DNA of 64,000 nt from Archegozetes longisetosus (Eukaryota > Arthropoda > Arachnida > Sarcoptiformes > Trhypochthoniidae), in the NCBI GenBank assembly GCA_018873245.2, contig JAEMBT020000003.1, positions 2,437,843 to 2,501,842 on the forward strand, written 5' to 3'. Of this stretch, positions 1-10,314 are shown in pieces (the stretch's first letter is position 1; every line of letters starts with the position of its first letter). The position numbers were made by a program, and so were the translations under genes. The notes under the pieces were generated by a model. That model was not told where the DNA came from. It worked only from the letters and a program-made list of their open reading frames with translations, and made no database searches.

Positions 1-35
1 ACCCGAGTTTAAGCTTTGAGATACAGTGCAGTGCG

Positions 36-123
36 GTAAGTAGTCTCAGTGCATGGTAGTTTTAGTTGTGTTAACTCGATGTTTACACCAAACAAAACTG
101 CCATGCACTGAGGCTCTGCTCAC
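36..123 (+). ncRNA. Candidate miRNA precursor hairpin
   Basis: The RNA of this stretch would fold into one long hairpin. Bases 45-56 (CTCAGTGCATGG) pair without a gap with 101-112. Pairing continues through 57-63 against 94-100 with one G-U pair, and again as 65-67 with 91-93 beyond a one-base bulge. The terminal loop lies at about 72-84. The base of the stem is extended by 36-44 with 113-123, with one mismatch, G-U pairs and a 2-nt bulge. An 88-nt length with an almost continuous stem is typical of an animal pre-miRNA. Bases 46 onward begin TCAGTGCAT, the seed of vertebrate miR-148/152, and GTGCAT...GTAGTT inside the arm recalls miR-33; neither match is full length. A short palindromic transposon is the alternative. 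The strand is not determined, because the reverse complement folds too. Confidence 0.5.
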
Positions 124-796
124 GAAATTTTTTTCAAAAATACTCATTCAAAAGTTACTAGCTATCAAAACTGTCAAGTGACTTTCGGCTCACCCGATAT
201 TTTCACTTCAGAAAAATGGAGAGAAAATTGATAAAAAATATAATAAAAAGAATTTATATAATTTTGAAACTCTAGACCAAGAATCAAGTTTTTTCCGTCA
301 ATGCTTGGTGTCTACACCTTCTCGAGAATCTAATTCTACGATTAATACAGTGTTATCAAATCTTTATTAGTTTAAGGCTCAGTTCAAGTTCGCTCAAAGA
401 CTGTCAAAATAGTTATAAGTATGAAAGCTTTTAAATCTATTAGAAATCTAAATTTGAATTGTTTTCGGTCTAGGGCATAATTAGCTTCAATTAACGGCAA
501 GTCTAATGCACTCATTTATTCATTCATTTACTTCAAAATAATAGTAATATTTAGCACATGAATAACATAATAGGTTCTCAAATATAACTTATTTTAAAAA
601 CACTTTCTAATAGTTTATTGAACAAACAATTTTTTCTCAAGGACAAACTAAACTTCATTTCAACTAATTTTCAAATACGAAACTAAGGGGAAAATCAGAA
701 CAAATGAAATAGAGCTAAAAATAAGATTTCAATAAAGGGCTCGAAAATATAAAGGCATGCACTAAAACAATAAATAATAACTAAGTTTCGTTAAAT
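124..796. other. Intergenic, nothing recognised
   Basis: AT-rich sequence with no open frame or repeat that I can support. The 3' end of the minus-strand gene at 797-1394 must lie in its right part. Confidence 0.5.
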
Positions 797-1394
797 TTAA
801 TGATGATATATATCTTCCATAATTATGGGTCCACTTATGTCTGTTTGAGAAGAAGTATCTCGAAGTGAGTCTGCACTTGATACTTTAGTTTCGCAACCCA
901 TATACGTCTCTAATCCTTTGATGCCATCAGAAAGTGATCCCAAACATAACGATAGATCACTCAAACGAGTGGCACTTAACATCAAATCATTGAAGACTAT
1001 GTTATGAAGAGTTGACTCAAGTCTTGAGTTCCACTAAAAACAAGAAAAACAGATTATTTAAGGAAAAAACAAATAAATTAATCGATTGATTACTCACTTG
1101 TTCATAAGTCAGTCTTTGATCGCATTTCAAAGCATTCAATGCATTCATGAATTGTTTGTCTAAATGATCGAATGTCTTCTGATTTGAATCCGATAACAGA
1201 ACACTTGATATATCATTTGTTTGAGTCTTGGTGTTGATGTAATTGACAATATTTATAAATTTGAATCCATTCGTAGTATTGCCTGAAGTGTTGGCAAATT
1301 GATTATCGCTTTCATCACTATCAGAATAATAGATCTCATAATCATCTAGTTCTTCGTCTGAACTAATGTCTTGAAGATGTGCCTTATCCGACAT
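797..1394 (-). CDS. Small acidic protein of unknown function, two exons
   Basis: Exon 1 runs 1394-1098 and exon 2 runs 1033-797. They are joined in phase 0 across a 64-nt intron with donor GTGAGT and acceptor TTTTTAG. The start codon sits in a good context (CAGGAGATGTCG). The product is 177 aa. Residues 9-31 are strongly acidic (SSDEELDDYE, YSDSDESD), residues about 74-140 look helical and amphipathic, and the C-terminal tail is Ser/Thr/Asp-rich. Residues 55-61, TKTQTND, carry a TQT anchor like those that bind dynein light chain LC8; SSQTD at 160-164 is a weaker second one. There is no signal peptide or membrane segment. I do not recognise the family. The acidic tail followed by helices would suit a subunit of a coiled-coil complex, but that is inference. 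Reality as a gene is well supported by the matched splice sites and phase. Confidence 0.8.
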
Positions 1395-1530
1395 CTCCTG
1401 AGATTGAATATTATTTAAATTATTATTAAATTAATAACAGATATTTAATATGACAGAAAATAACGTGTCAACTGTTGTCTAATCAGACTCGATATTATTG
1501 CTATGATCTGATGTAAATCAACTTTAAGTA

Positions 1531-1704
1531 CAATAAGCCTCGTTAGAGTAAACAATAAAGGATCTCACAATTTGATTTGTTGCTAACGAACCTTACCTCA
1601 TAGAATTTATAAAATTTGTGTTAATTGAATTTTTTTGCATCTCAAGTTGATTTGGTTTGCTTAAATTTTTTTATATCAAAGTTGGACTTAGCTGTGTTTT
1701 ACTG
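1531..1704. mobile_element. Degenerate pogo/Tigger-like MITE
   Basis: A 174-bp segment flanked by TA on both sides (1529-1530 and 1705-1706). The left end reads CAATAAGCCTCGTTAGAGTA; the reverse complement of the right end reads CAGTAAAACACAGCTAAGTC. The match is imperfect, but the CAGTAAAACC-type end is shared with better-preserved elements at 9158 and 59642. It is non-coding. It lies just upstream of the acidic protein gene at 797-1394. Confidence 0.4.
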
Positions 1705-1973
1705 TATCTCAAAACTCGATATCAGTTGAGTCAATACTGAACTAAACAGACTCTTTGGGGAACTCATTCATTTCATATTAAGCTTTGTTTTAATCAAACA
1801 CAAACTCTCTTAATTAAAAGATTTTATCTAATTCTCCAATGGTTTCCTTAATTAAATAAATAATTAATTGTCGTACTATTTGAAAATAGATTTATTGATA
1901 AATATATTGGTTTTGCTCGAGACCTAAATGTTATAAATAAGTAACAAAATTGTGGCCAAGATCATTGTGATTG

Positions 1974-2678
1974 AGAGACCAATTCACAGATAATGCAAGT
2001 GAAACTAACGATCAAGTCATTTTGAGAAACAAATTCACAGAACACGAGTTATTCAACTGTAATACTAAGACATATGGCGATCATTTCAAGTAAATCAATG
2101 CTATTGTCAAACAAACGGATGAACATGTCTTAAATGAAAAAGTCTTCAAATACTATAAACTTTTGAAGAATGCATCCAAAGAATATGAAGCACCACACCA
2201 ACAACAATGTAAACCAACTGTCATCAACCAAACCATCAATAAATTGAAAACCAAATACGAGGAAGGATTCAAGTCTTCACGGATCAAAATCAGTTGAATG
2301 CACAAAAGGCTCAATTTGAATATAAGGAAAACTTTAAGGCCATCAAAACAGATTATGAAAAGACTATAGAAAGGATGAGCTCTCAGTGTGGCGAACGTTC
2401 GGATAAAACGCTGATTGAATGTGGTCTCAAGATTGAAGAGATAAAGTCAAAATTACAAGTAAAGAATTGAACAAATATAAGCAGAACGTTAATTAGATGA
2501 AGTCAATGCAAAACTGAAACTCAAACAGAAGGAGAAGCTGATCTAATGAACGAATGATTGAGAAAAAAGTATAGATATTTGTCAATTTGTCAATGGATTG
2601 TTATTGATGGCTAAATCGGTCAACGAAGCTAAAGATGAAGAGAAGAGGGACCAGTGGTCCAGTTATAGAAGGCTTTAG
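1974..2678 (+). pseudogene. Decayed gene for a charged coiled-coil protein
   Basis: A coding-looking plus-strand reading is broken several times. From 1974 the frame is open for 39 codons to TAA at 2091. It then continues in the same frame for about 60 codons (NEKVFKYYKLLKNASKEYE is part of it) to about 2275. There the sense switches frame: 2276-2470 reads as 64 codons rich in Lys, Glu, Gln and Asn (QLNAQKAQFEYKENFKAIK). Further fragments in shifted frames run to TAG at 2676-2678 (AKSVNEAKDEEKRDQW). The G+C is higher than the flanks. At least one nonsense change and two or three frameshifts make a functional product unlikely, and no splice signals explain the breaks. The parent protein was not recognised; its composition suggests a long alpha-helical coiled coil. 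Confidence 0.6.
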
Positions 2679-3740
2679 GTAGTTGGGCACCTTCAACTCA
2701 AACAGTAACTCAAACCTGATGGTAAATGTTGTATATTTTTGAATCCAAAACCTTCTTATATAATCACTCATTATATCCGTTTGAGCGTAAAATAAGTCTA
2801 GGAAACGGATTCGGCATTTAGTATGTATTCAGAGATGTACTTTAAAACTACTTAATAATTTTCTCATCTCTTATAAGCATTTTTATGGAAAATCATTCAC
2901 TTAACTTAAGCTTGACTTAAATTTATCCTCAAATGAAAACTTAGAACTTAGCTAAAATTAGATTTCATGGATATACGAAACTAAATTAATTTAATAGAAT
3001 CAAAACATTGTTCTGAAACAACCATTATATTAATGGCTAATAAACAGAATGCGTTCAGCTAATTATATTTACATCAGTTATGATAATCCAATTGTCTGAT
3101 TCCCTTGCGAATATCGAAAACTAAAGGCAATCTTCGTGGACAATTATTGAGGTCTACAATGCCTCAAAATTATATTTGTCAGCAGAAAAGAATTTATACT
3201 CGTTCGGGATCTGAGACTAAATTAGAAGCCGTGAGAATTCTAGTTTAGATGTTGAAACAACTTTAGTTGGCGCTTATTGAAAACTTTATGTCCAATTATC
3301 GTCAATTATCTGAATGGATAAATAAATTATATTATTTCTAAAAACGTTTCACATCATAATCTCTATTGAAAAGGTTTTAACTTATGTAGTAACGATTAAA
3401 AAATTTAATTTGTAATCAACTATTTATTTGAAAACTTGTCGTTTTTAAAGTATATTCGAGAAGTTCCTTACAAATAACAATTTTTTATTGTCTATAAAAC
3501 TTAAATTTATAAATAAAAATCAGTTAAATATTTCGTGAAAACTCTTGATTGACTTTTTTATAACTTGAATTATAATTTCACTCATATTTTTCTATTGAAG
3601 ATAAAAAATGAATCGATTGTTGAACTTATTTATATTTAGCTAAATTTGATCAACACATTAGACTAGGGATAATATTAATAATCAATAAAGGAATTAACAA
3701 ATACAAATTGATATATCACAGAATCCATCAACAATAAGCA
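2679..3740. other. Intergenic, nothing recognised
   Basis: AT-rich and without a convincing frame. About 3090-3300 is slightly richer in G+C, but every frame is broken by stops. Confidence 0.45.
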
Positions 3741-3941
3741 CTAAAGTCGAAGTGATAGGACTTTAAGATGCTGTGGAGGATATTTGGCACGGCTTTCTTC
3801 ATCAGAATCAAATTCTTCACTCAAGATCTCCAAGAATTTCTGATTATAAATCGAGAACTTGGAACGGGTCTCGTAATAATCAATAAGTTTCTCATAAAAA
3901 TGATTGTTCAAATAACAATTACTTCTAAAAAGGAGTTCATT
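3741..3941 (-). other. Open frame overlapping the POMGNT1 stop codon
   Basis: Read on the minus strand, 3941-3741 is open for 66 codons and ends in TAG. It begins directly after a TAA that overlaps the last POMGNT1 codons in another frame, so it would read on from POMGNT1 after a single-base frame change. The composition is protein-like: YEKLIDYYETRSKFSIYNQK, then EEFDSDEESRAKYPPQH. There is no ATG. A CTTTTTAG sequence at about 3929 could be a splice acceptor. It could be an alternative 3' exon, the last exon of an overlapping gene, a relic, or chance. Vertebrate POMGNT1 has no matching extension. Confidence 0.35.
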
Positions 3942-5995
3942 TTAATCTATTGAGATCTATTTTTCTGTCCTCCAGATAAATAGGCGTCACATGCGATGGT
4001 TTGAATGAAGAATAAGGAGAATGTGGGACACCGACCACTAAGAGCTGATTGCCTTTCATGAAGAAACGCCACAGCGACTTGTGATACCCACGAGGATCTA
4101 GATCCCATATTTTAAAACATTTCGCGACCTGAAGCCAAGTCGAGTAATCACGTGCGCCATTCATTTTGATAAACATCACATACACTTCTCCTCGAGTGTC
4201 AGGAATAAAGCTGTCTTCACATGGACTCTTACTATGATCGACGACTATTGCTTTGCGTAATAAATCATGAATAGATCGCTCGTAATTATCTTTTTTAACA
4301 CTAAAATAGAAACAAAATTATATTTAGGAAAAATTTCTTGACTTTTAAGTAAAATTTTCATTACGTATCGATATCTTTGAGCTTCACATCAGGAATCGTA
4401 TTGAAGGCATGTTTTTTGAAATAAATATCTTGAAAGTAAGAGTTCATGTTAATTCCCGACGAACCGAAATGATAGGTTCGCGACACATCAGGCACAACAC
4501 ACTCACGACCGCGTCTAATATCAGGTAATCTCATCCACATATCCCAGTCCCATAGCTTTTCGGGAGTTGGCCACCGGGTCTCTAATTCTTCTTTGTATAG
4601 TTTTCTCCTCAGAATCCAACCTAAGCCAGGCATTGTCTCTACTCTATAAAGAAGTGTTGGATCTTGAGAGGTGTGTTCATATCCCTGATCGTTCCAGGCA
4701 CTGATACAATAAATTGATTCGTCTTCGTCTAAAAGTCCCATTGTTTGGGAAAAATAATTGAAAAAATCTGGAGAAACGTCCAAGTCTTCCTCCAAAATAA
4801 TGGCGTACTGAGAGTCAGGAAATAGATTGAAAGTTGCAGTGAGACTGGCCTTATAATGTTGTGATATTCGAGCGTTTTTCACACCAATCGGCGTGTGTTG
4901 AATACCTCTCAGACCAAACAATTTCGTTACTTCTAGTGGTTCTTCAAAGTATCCGTCGATGAATACTGTGATCATCGATGGATTGCATCCTTCGGCCGAC
5001 AACAAAGACCTAAGCATTCTATATAAATAATGCGGTCGATTGGAGGCTACGATCGCAACCGGAACTTTAGATATGTTGCTGTTTGTGTTATAGGCTTTGG
5101 CTAGACTGAGTGGTGCTGGATCTGAACAGCTGCAAACAGAACCATATCCTTCGATATGAGAACAAAAATTTTTTCGTCTTCTATTTTCTTCATTATCAGG
5201 CCAATCACATTCACTTTCTTCGACTGAAGTCAACGGTATTTCTACTCTTAGCAAGACAGGTGCTCCCCAACTATTAAATTCTGGTGATTTACTATAACTT
5301 TCACCCAAAACTTTAACCCCTTTTTGTGTAGCCATGGCCCACATGTCTCTCCATCCAATTGAATGTGATTTCTTACTTCCTAGTCTCTTCAATAGGTCTC
5401 TGGCTGCTTGTTTCATCTGAAAGGTTCCCTCATCTTTTATGGCAAATATAATAATTCTTCCGTCGGTCACCATATTCAGAAACAAAGACATGGCTTCGTC
5501 TTCATGTGGCGAATACGTGTCAAACAATCGCTGAGCCATTACTGAACCCGTCGATTGATGTAATACTAATACATGAATACCTCGACCCTTATTATCGTCA
5601 GAATCATCGATAATCTGATTGAGAAAGTGAAATCTGAATTCTATTTGAAACTTAATCGATAGTTAAATCTGAGACTTACAGTTGTGCCATCAACAGTAAC
5701 GGAAACTTTTGATTGACTCGATAATATTTCTACTTTAAGAGCTTTTAGTGAGCTTTCTTGAAGTCGTAGACTATTAGGTCGCGGATCATCAGCTAAAGGA
5801 TCATCTGCTATGCAAAAATAGTTGAGAAAATAATTGAAAAATTTCAATAATAAAAAATTTGAAATTGATTTTACCATTAATTCTCGATTCATTTCTCAAT
5901 CGTTGAGTTGTGTCAACTATAAAAAGTATATTTATAATAACGGTAACCATTAGTATGACAAAGAAGACAAACTGTAAGACAAAAGAGAAACGCAT
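3937..5995 (-). CDS. POMGNT1: Protein O-linked-mannose beta-1,2-N-acetylglucosaminyltransferase 1
   Basis: This Golgi enzyme adds GlcNAc in beta-1,2 linkage to O-mannose, chiefly on alpha-dystroglycan. Four exons, 5995-5875, 5807-5680, 5614-4365 and 4300-3937, give 620 aa (human about 660). The introns are 67, 65 and 64 nt with donors GTAAAA, GTAAGT and GTAATG. Residues about 5-27 form an N-terminal signal anchor (type II topology). Residues about 85-260 match the stem/carbohydrate-binding region ([26 protein letters not shown]). The catalytic domain follows with [38 protein letters not shown], the metal-binding acidic motif EEDLD at 358-362, and [11 protein letters not shown] at 435-445. [11 protein letters not shown] and the C-terminal [16 protein letters not shown] blocks are in the last exon. 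All landmarks are intact, so the gene should be functional. The start is the first ATG before the membrane anchor. Confidence 0.97.
5805..5810 (-). promoter_or_regulatory. NAGNAG tandem splice acceptor in POMGNT1
   Basis: The acceptor of intron 1 reads TAGCAG. Splicing after TAG (exon from 5807) gives Asn40-Ala-Asp-Asp; splicing after CAG (exon from 5804) removes one codon and gives Asn40-Asp-Asp. Both keep the frame, so two isoforms differing by one Ala in the stem are possible. Confidence 0.6.
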
Positions 5996-7486
5996 ATAAA
6001 TTAATGATTGAATGATAAGAGAAAATGAATTATAAAACTTTTCAAATTGTATTTTTGTTCCACTTTTGATAAGATGAAGTGAAAGCTAGCAAATAAGTCA
6101 TACTCTTTTATCTGATGAATAACATAATGCTTATTATGCATTATTAATAGCCAGAGTAGTGATTACTAATCAAATGCGATCAGTATTTTTCTATTAGGCC
6201 GAACGGTCATCATATTATGTTTTATGATGATTGCGTAGTCTTTCTTATCGGTTAGCGTTTGTTTTGATTTCCTCGGTGGCAACAAAGAGCGCACACGATT
6301 CCCTGCTATTTGCTATTTGTTCCCGACTTAACAAACATATCAATACAATCTTTCCTTTATTCCTATTATATGTAATAATGATGAGAACTTTGACCATTTC
6401 TCTGTCCCATCGCACATAATAAACTCTATTGAACGCTATTTTCTGCTCAACAATTCTTTAGAATAGCATTTTATTTTATGGACTACATGTCACTATTACG
6501 ATAACGGCAATCATAAGTAACACTTTATAATGTTAAAAATATTCTTTACTTTCAAAGTTGTTATAATTATTTTGACGAAGTTCTCACATTATTTCTGGTC
6601 CTATGAAAAGGTTTAGTTGAGCCATCGATAGAAATTTTTTTCAAACTATTGAACTTTGAATCCGGATATCTATAATTGAAGTTTGAGCTTCAATATATTT
6701 AGCATCTAATATATTCTGTATTCTCATATTAATCCAACAGATGCAGAGTTCACATTCCTCTCAAAACTTGATGTTTACTTTTAATGACAAGTATTTACTT
6801 TATATTATTTCATTAGAAAGTCTTTAGCAGAGATTTAATTGAATTTGAATGAAGTGAACTCTTTAGAAAGGAATGAGCATAGTTTACTGTATGCTATAAT
6901 TACATCGCTTAAACGGATATATATGTCTATTAACTTTTTCTCTATTGCTCAAAGCAGTTATTTCATGATTGATTTGTATCGACTAAATCGAAACTATTTG
7001 GTCAGCAATGAAAGTTTTGCCTATTTTGGAAGTAAAAAGAATCATAAGCCACGTTCTTTGCTAAACATTATTATGAATACAGTCTATTATAGGAGTTATT
7101 AACTCTTTGGAAAACTTTTCTCACTTAATATCGTCTAAGATTAGAAAAGTAAATATAAGAAACTTATATTCGAAGCTCATTATTTCCAAAAATAGTCTCT
7201 TCTAAACTATAAGACAGTTAAAGATCGATTAAAGGTAATTCAAAATCTAATAATGCCATAATTTTAAAAGGCTATCATATTTGACAAGCAGTTCAAGAGT
7301 CATAAGTTATCATTGATTTGAATTTATAAGCGCTCAAACAGGAAAACTATACTATTAAGTGATTGTCTCCAATAAAAACTTGATTTATTTGACAAAACTC
7401 TATTCCAGAAGCCAATAACTTATTATCAGGAATGAGTTGTATTTAGAGCTTATAATAGGAAAAGACGCGGTCCATACTAGATGTAA
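5996..7486. other. Region upstream of POMGNT1, no gene recognised
   Basis: It must contain the POMGNT1 promoter, but I see no clear TATA box or other element at a convincing distance. Open frames at 6231-6419 and 6839-7102 on the plus strand are of a length expected by chance in such AT-rich DNA and have no recognisable content. Confidence 0.4.
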
Positions 7487-7747
7487 GTCTGCGAGAGATC
7501 AGATATATTGGGATTTGTTATGTTAATGTGCGAAGTAAGCAATGGATTTCTGGATAAATTTTCGGGCCATAAATGGAATGACGATCGCATCATTTTAATG
7601 GTGGTCTCAAATCACATGACGCCACATGGAGAGAAAGGGCTACTAAACGATGGAGACCCCAATCTTATTATAGTGCAAATGGGATTTTGTCTGTCTATGG
7701 CCTCAGCGATAACTCCGAATCCAAATAATATATCATTAAAATTATGA
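7487..7747 (+). other. Open on both strands, identity unknown
   Basis: The plus frame is open for 86 codons (GFVMLMCEVSNGFLDKFSGH, then MTPHGEKGLLNDGDPNL). The minus strand of the same DNA is open except for one TGA (NDILFGFGVIAEAIDRQNPI, then PFSPCGVM, then SSFHLWPENLSRNPL). G+C is higher than in the flanks. One strand is probably a coding relic and the other its shadow; I cannot tell which. Confidence 0.3.
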
Positions 7748-8086
7748 AACAGTATATTCTCGATAATAGGCTCGAAATGAAAAAGTTCCCAAACTTTCTT
7801 AGCCACTAAATTTCGGTATTTTTAGCTCGTGAAAAGTGGTCTAACTTTTAATCAAATTAATGTTTTTATGGATTACTGAGAGTATGTTTTGGTTAGTAAT
7901 CAAACCATGATTAAGACATACTTGCAATAGCTTTGCGATCATCTTTCTGGGCATAATTGGTGTGAAATAAAATGTAGGGCTTGTGCTAATTAAGTTGATG
8001 GATGATTGGTGATGGTAGTGGTGGTGATAACTTGATCTTCTTCCACTTAATGACGGAAGCGAACGCGCTGGACGTAAGGAATACAT
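7612..8086 (-). CDS. Doubtful two-exon gene, unknown product
   Basis: ATG at 8086 opens a 55-codon, GC-richer segment (MYSLRPARSLPSLSGRRSSY followed by a His-rich run). It ends in CAA followed by GTATGT, a fair donor. An acceptor at about 7813 (AAATTTAG) would join phase 0 to a hydrophobic tail of about 36 residues (WLRKFGNFFISSLLSR) ending near 7705. A second acceptor about 8 nt further on (GGCTAAG) would instead join the frame KVWELFHFEPIIENILF, which stays open to TGA at 7612. Neither intron (about 115-125 nt) matches the 64-67 nt of the sure genes. Residues RSLPSLSGRR are basic; no domain was recognised. It may be chance. Confidence 0.25.
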
Positions 8087-9157
8087 GTGGACTTGTTATA
8101 TAGTTTTTTGATACGAAAGACTTTCACTAAATATATATAACTTGTCTTTATATATATCTATATATGCAATAGTCTTGTTGATGATTGTCAACGTCTCATT
8201 ATGGCTATAATACCCAACTATTACACTAATGAAATACTCTTTTTCTTGCAGTTTATGTACAAATTGTTGCTGTCATATCTGTAATGACAAATTATATAAT
8301 AAGTAAAAATCAATATTAATGCCAAAAAATCTTGTCGTAAATCTTATGCTCTATCAATAAGGAATTTTCTTTTTAGTTGCTTTTAATTAAAAGTCTTCTT
8401 TTCGTTAAATCTTTTTCTAATATAAAGCATGTTATATGATGTTTTTGAAGTCGTTTTGACAGAATAAGCTATCAGGAGAAAGATGTCAAACTAATTGTGA
8501 CAGTTTTTTAGCTCCAAAGCAGATTTAACGCAAATATTTAGTCCAACTAATTTGTATCTGAACGAAGTCTTATTTTTTATGAAGTTTTATCTGATAAAAA
8601 TCATAACAAGTGAGAATTTTTTTAACTGAAATAAGCTATGCAAATTGTCATATTTTTAATAGAAAAAAATGTTTTTCTCGCAAAAACTCATTTCGTTCAT
8701 AGAAAGATTGTCGAGAAATTGGAAGTGGATAAACTTAGTACTTTGGCTTCTTATGTAATATTACTTGAACTAATAATAAGCTTTACTTTTACTATTAATT
8801 GGCAATAATAAGATGGATTGCGAAAACTTCTAACTTATAATCATTCAATGCATACGTAGACAGAAAGACTTGTTTGTAATGTTCACTTACAGTAACATAG
8901 AAAGAGGAATTATCGATCACAGCATTCAAGTTGTTATAATTTATTAGAGTAAAGCTCATATCATTTGCGTTTAGTCCCAGATTATGTTATCAAATGTTTT
9001 TTGTTATATAATAATCAATACATAGAAAGAAAACTGCTTAGTGAAACAATACCATGTAAGAACTATACTGACAATTTCAAAATAATAACACTTCTTTTGC
9101 TAGTTTTGAGGAAAAGGAGACTCTAAGCAAGTTTAGTTAAGTTCCTTATTCTGCGTA
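8087..9157. other. Intergenic, only a small open frame
   Basis: A minus-strand frame with ATG at 8959 and TAA at 8795 would give 54 aa (MSFTLINYNNLNAVIDNSSF at its start). It has no recognisable family and could be chance. The rest is AT-rich. Confidence 0.35.
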
Positions 9158-9308
9158 CAGTAACCTTCCGTTATAGTGCGCAATGCGCTAGAAATTCGTT
9201 CATTATAACAGGGGTTCACTATATCGGATATTGTGTTGAGAATCTGTAGGCAAATAATTTTTTAAATAGTGCTCTTTATAGCCTATTGTTCATTATATCC
9301 GACTTCAT

Positions 9309-9359
<51 letters not shown>

Positions 9360-9364
9360 AACTG
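9158..9364. mobile_element. Pogo/Tigger-like MITE carrying an expanded GA tract
   Basis: A 207-bp element between TA dinucleotides (9156-9157 and 9365-9366). The left end is CAGTAACCTTCCGTTATAGTG; the reverse complement of the right end is CAGTTAAC followed by (CT)n and TATAATGAAGTCGGATATAA. Inside are repeated modules of the kind CATTATAACAGGGGTTCAC and CATTATATCCGACTTCATTA, typical of pogo/Tigger ends. The 46-nt (GA)n run at 9312-9357 occupies exactly the CTCTCT part of the terminal repeat. It is non-coding. Confidence 0.6.
9312..9357. repeat. (GA)23 microsatellite
   Basis: Perfect GA dinucleotide run inside the right end of the MITE at 9158-9364. Confidence 0.97.
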
Positions 9365-10280
9365 TAATCACTAGTTAGATGAAGCGTGAAAAGAATTTAA
9401 ATATATCTTATTAGCAATTTTGCTATCAAAAATATTAACATGAACATTCTAGTTATACTACTATTGGAAAATCTTAACCAAGTGTTCAATTTGGTTTTCT
9501 CTTAATAAATATAATTTTTCCATTAATCACTTTGGTACCAAAAAAATTATTATATCGTCATTAGATACAACGAAGATTTTTGAAGCCATTTTAGACTAAT
9601 GACGATCTAATAAAAGTTCGTTTACGTGCAAGGATAAATATGAGGAAAAATTGACTCACAGTTGAGTTTTTAGTATTTTATTTTCCTATTAGAGTTTTGG
9701 GCAAATCAATTTCAAGCTCTTAGAAACATTTCAAATATAGTAACTTTTCATACAGAATATTATTAGATTTGTAGGTATTCGCTCATTTCAAATGGTCAAC
9801 TGATTCTATTTGAACAGCGAATCCTGAGATTCTTAAAGTAATTCAAGTATTGCCGCTTTGAGAAATGGGTCGTAAAAAATAAGAGCAACAGCAATTGTAC
9901 TCAAGAGTACCATCAAATCTTATTTTCTCCTCAAATTAAAATTAGTAAAAGTTTTAATGCGTGTAATTCGTGTGCGGAATAATATAGAATGAAAGCCATC
10001 ATCGTTTCAAAAACTAGTTTAGGAGAAAGTAGAAAAATAAAAAATTTTTTTCTGCTTTCTGGCTCTTATGCATTTGATTTTGATGTTAGATAAATGGGTT
10101 TGACTGACTTTGATATTTGCTAAAAAGTTTTTTGTGACTTATCGTTTAAACAGAAAATGTATGGCAAATACGATATGTTTCGGTCAAAGATGTAGAATTC
10201 CAGAATTATCAGAGATTCTGGTATTAAGTGATGCAAAATAGAGAATAAATTGTTTGGAGCGTAACAAATGACGAAAAGCC

Positions 10281-10282
<2 letters not shown>

Positions 10283-10313
<31 letters not shown>
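10283..10313. repeat. (AG)n microsatellite
   Basis: A 31-nt AG run. It encodes the SLSLSL run of a minus-strand frame, which I regard as an artefact of the repeat. Confidence 0.97.

Positions 10314-10314
<1 letters not shown>

Noticed and set aside
3768..3953. 61-codon plus-strand frame
   Set aside because: Shadow of the minus-strand open frame at 3741-3941 and the POMGNT1 end; its content is not protein-like.
7487..7747. Protein kinase subdomain IX (SDI-LGFVMLMCEVSNG on the plus strand)
   Set aside because: One residue is missing from the SDVYxxG pattern and no other kinase subdomain is found before or after it.
8795..8959. 54-aa minus-strand small ORF with an internal GTAAGT
   Set aside because: No pyrimidine-rich acceptor upstream, no family, and a length common by chance in this base composition.
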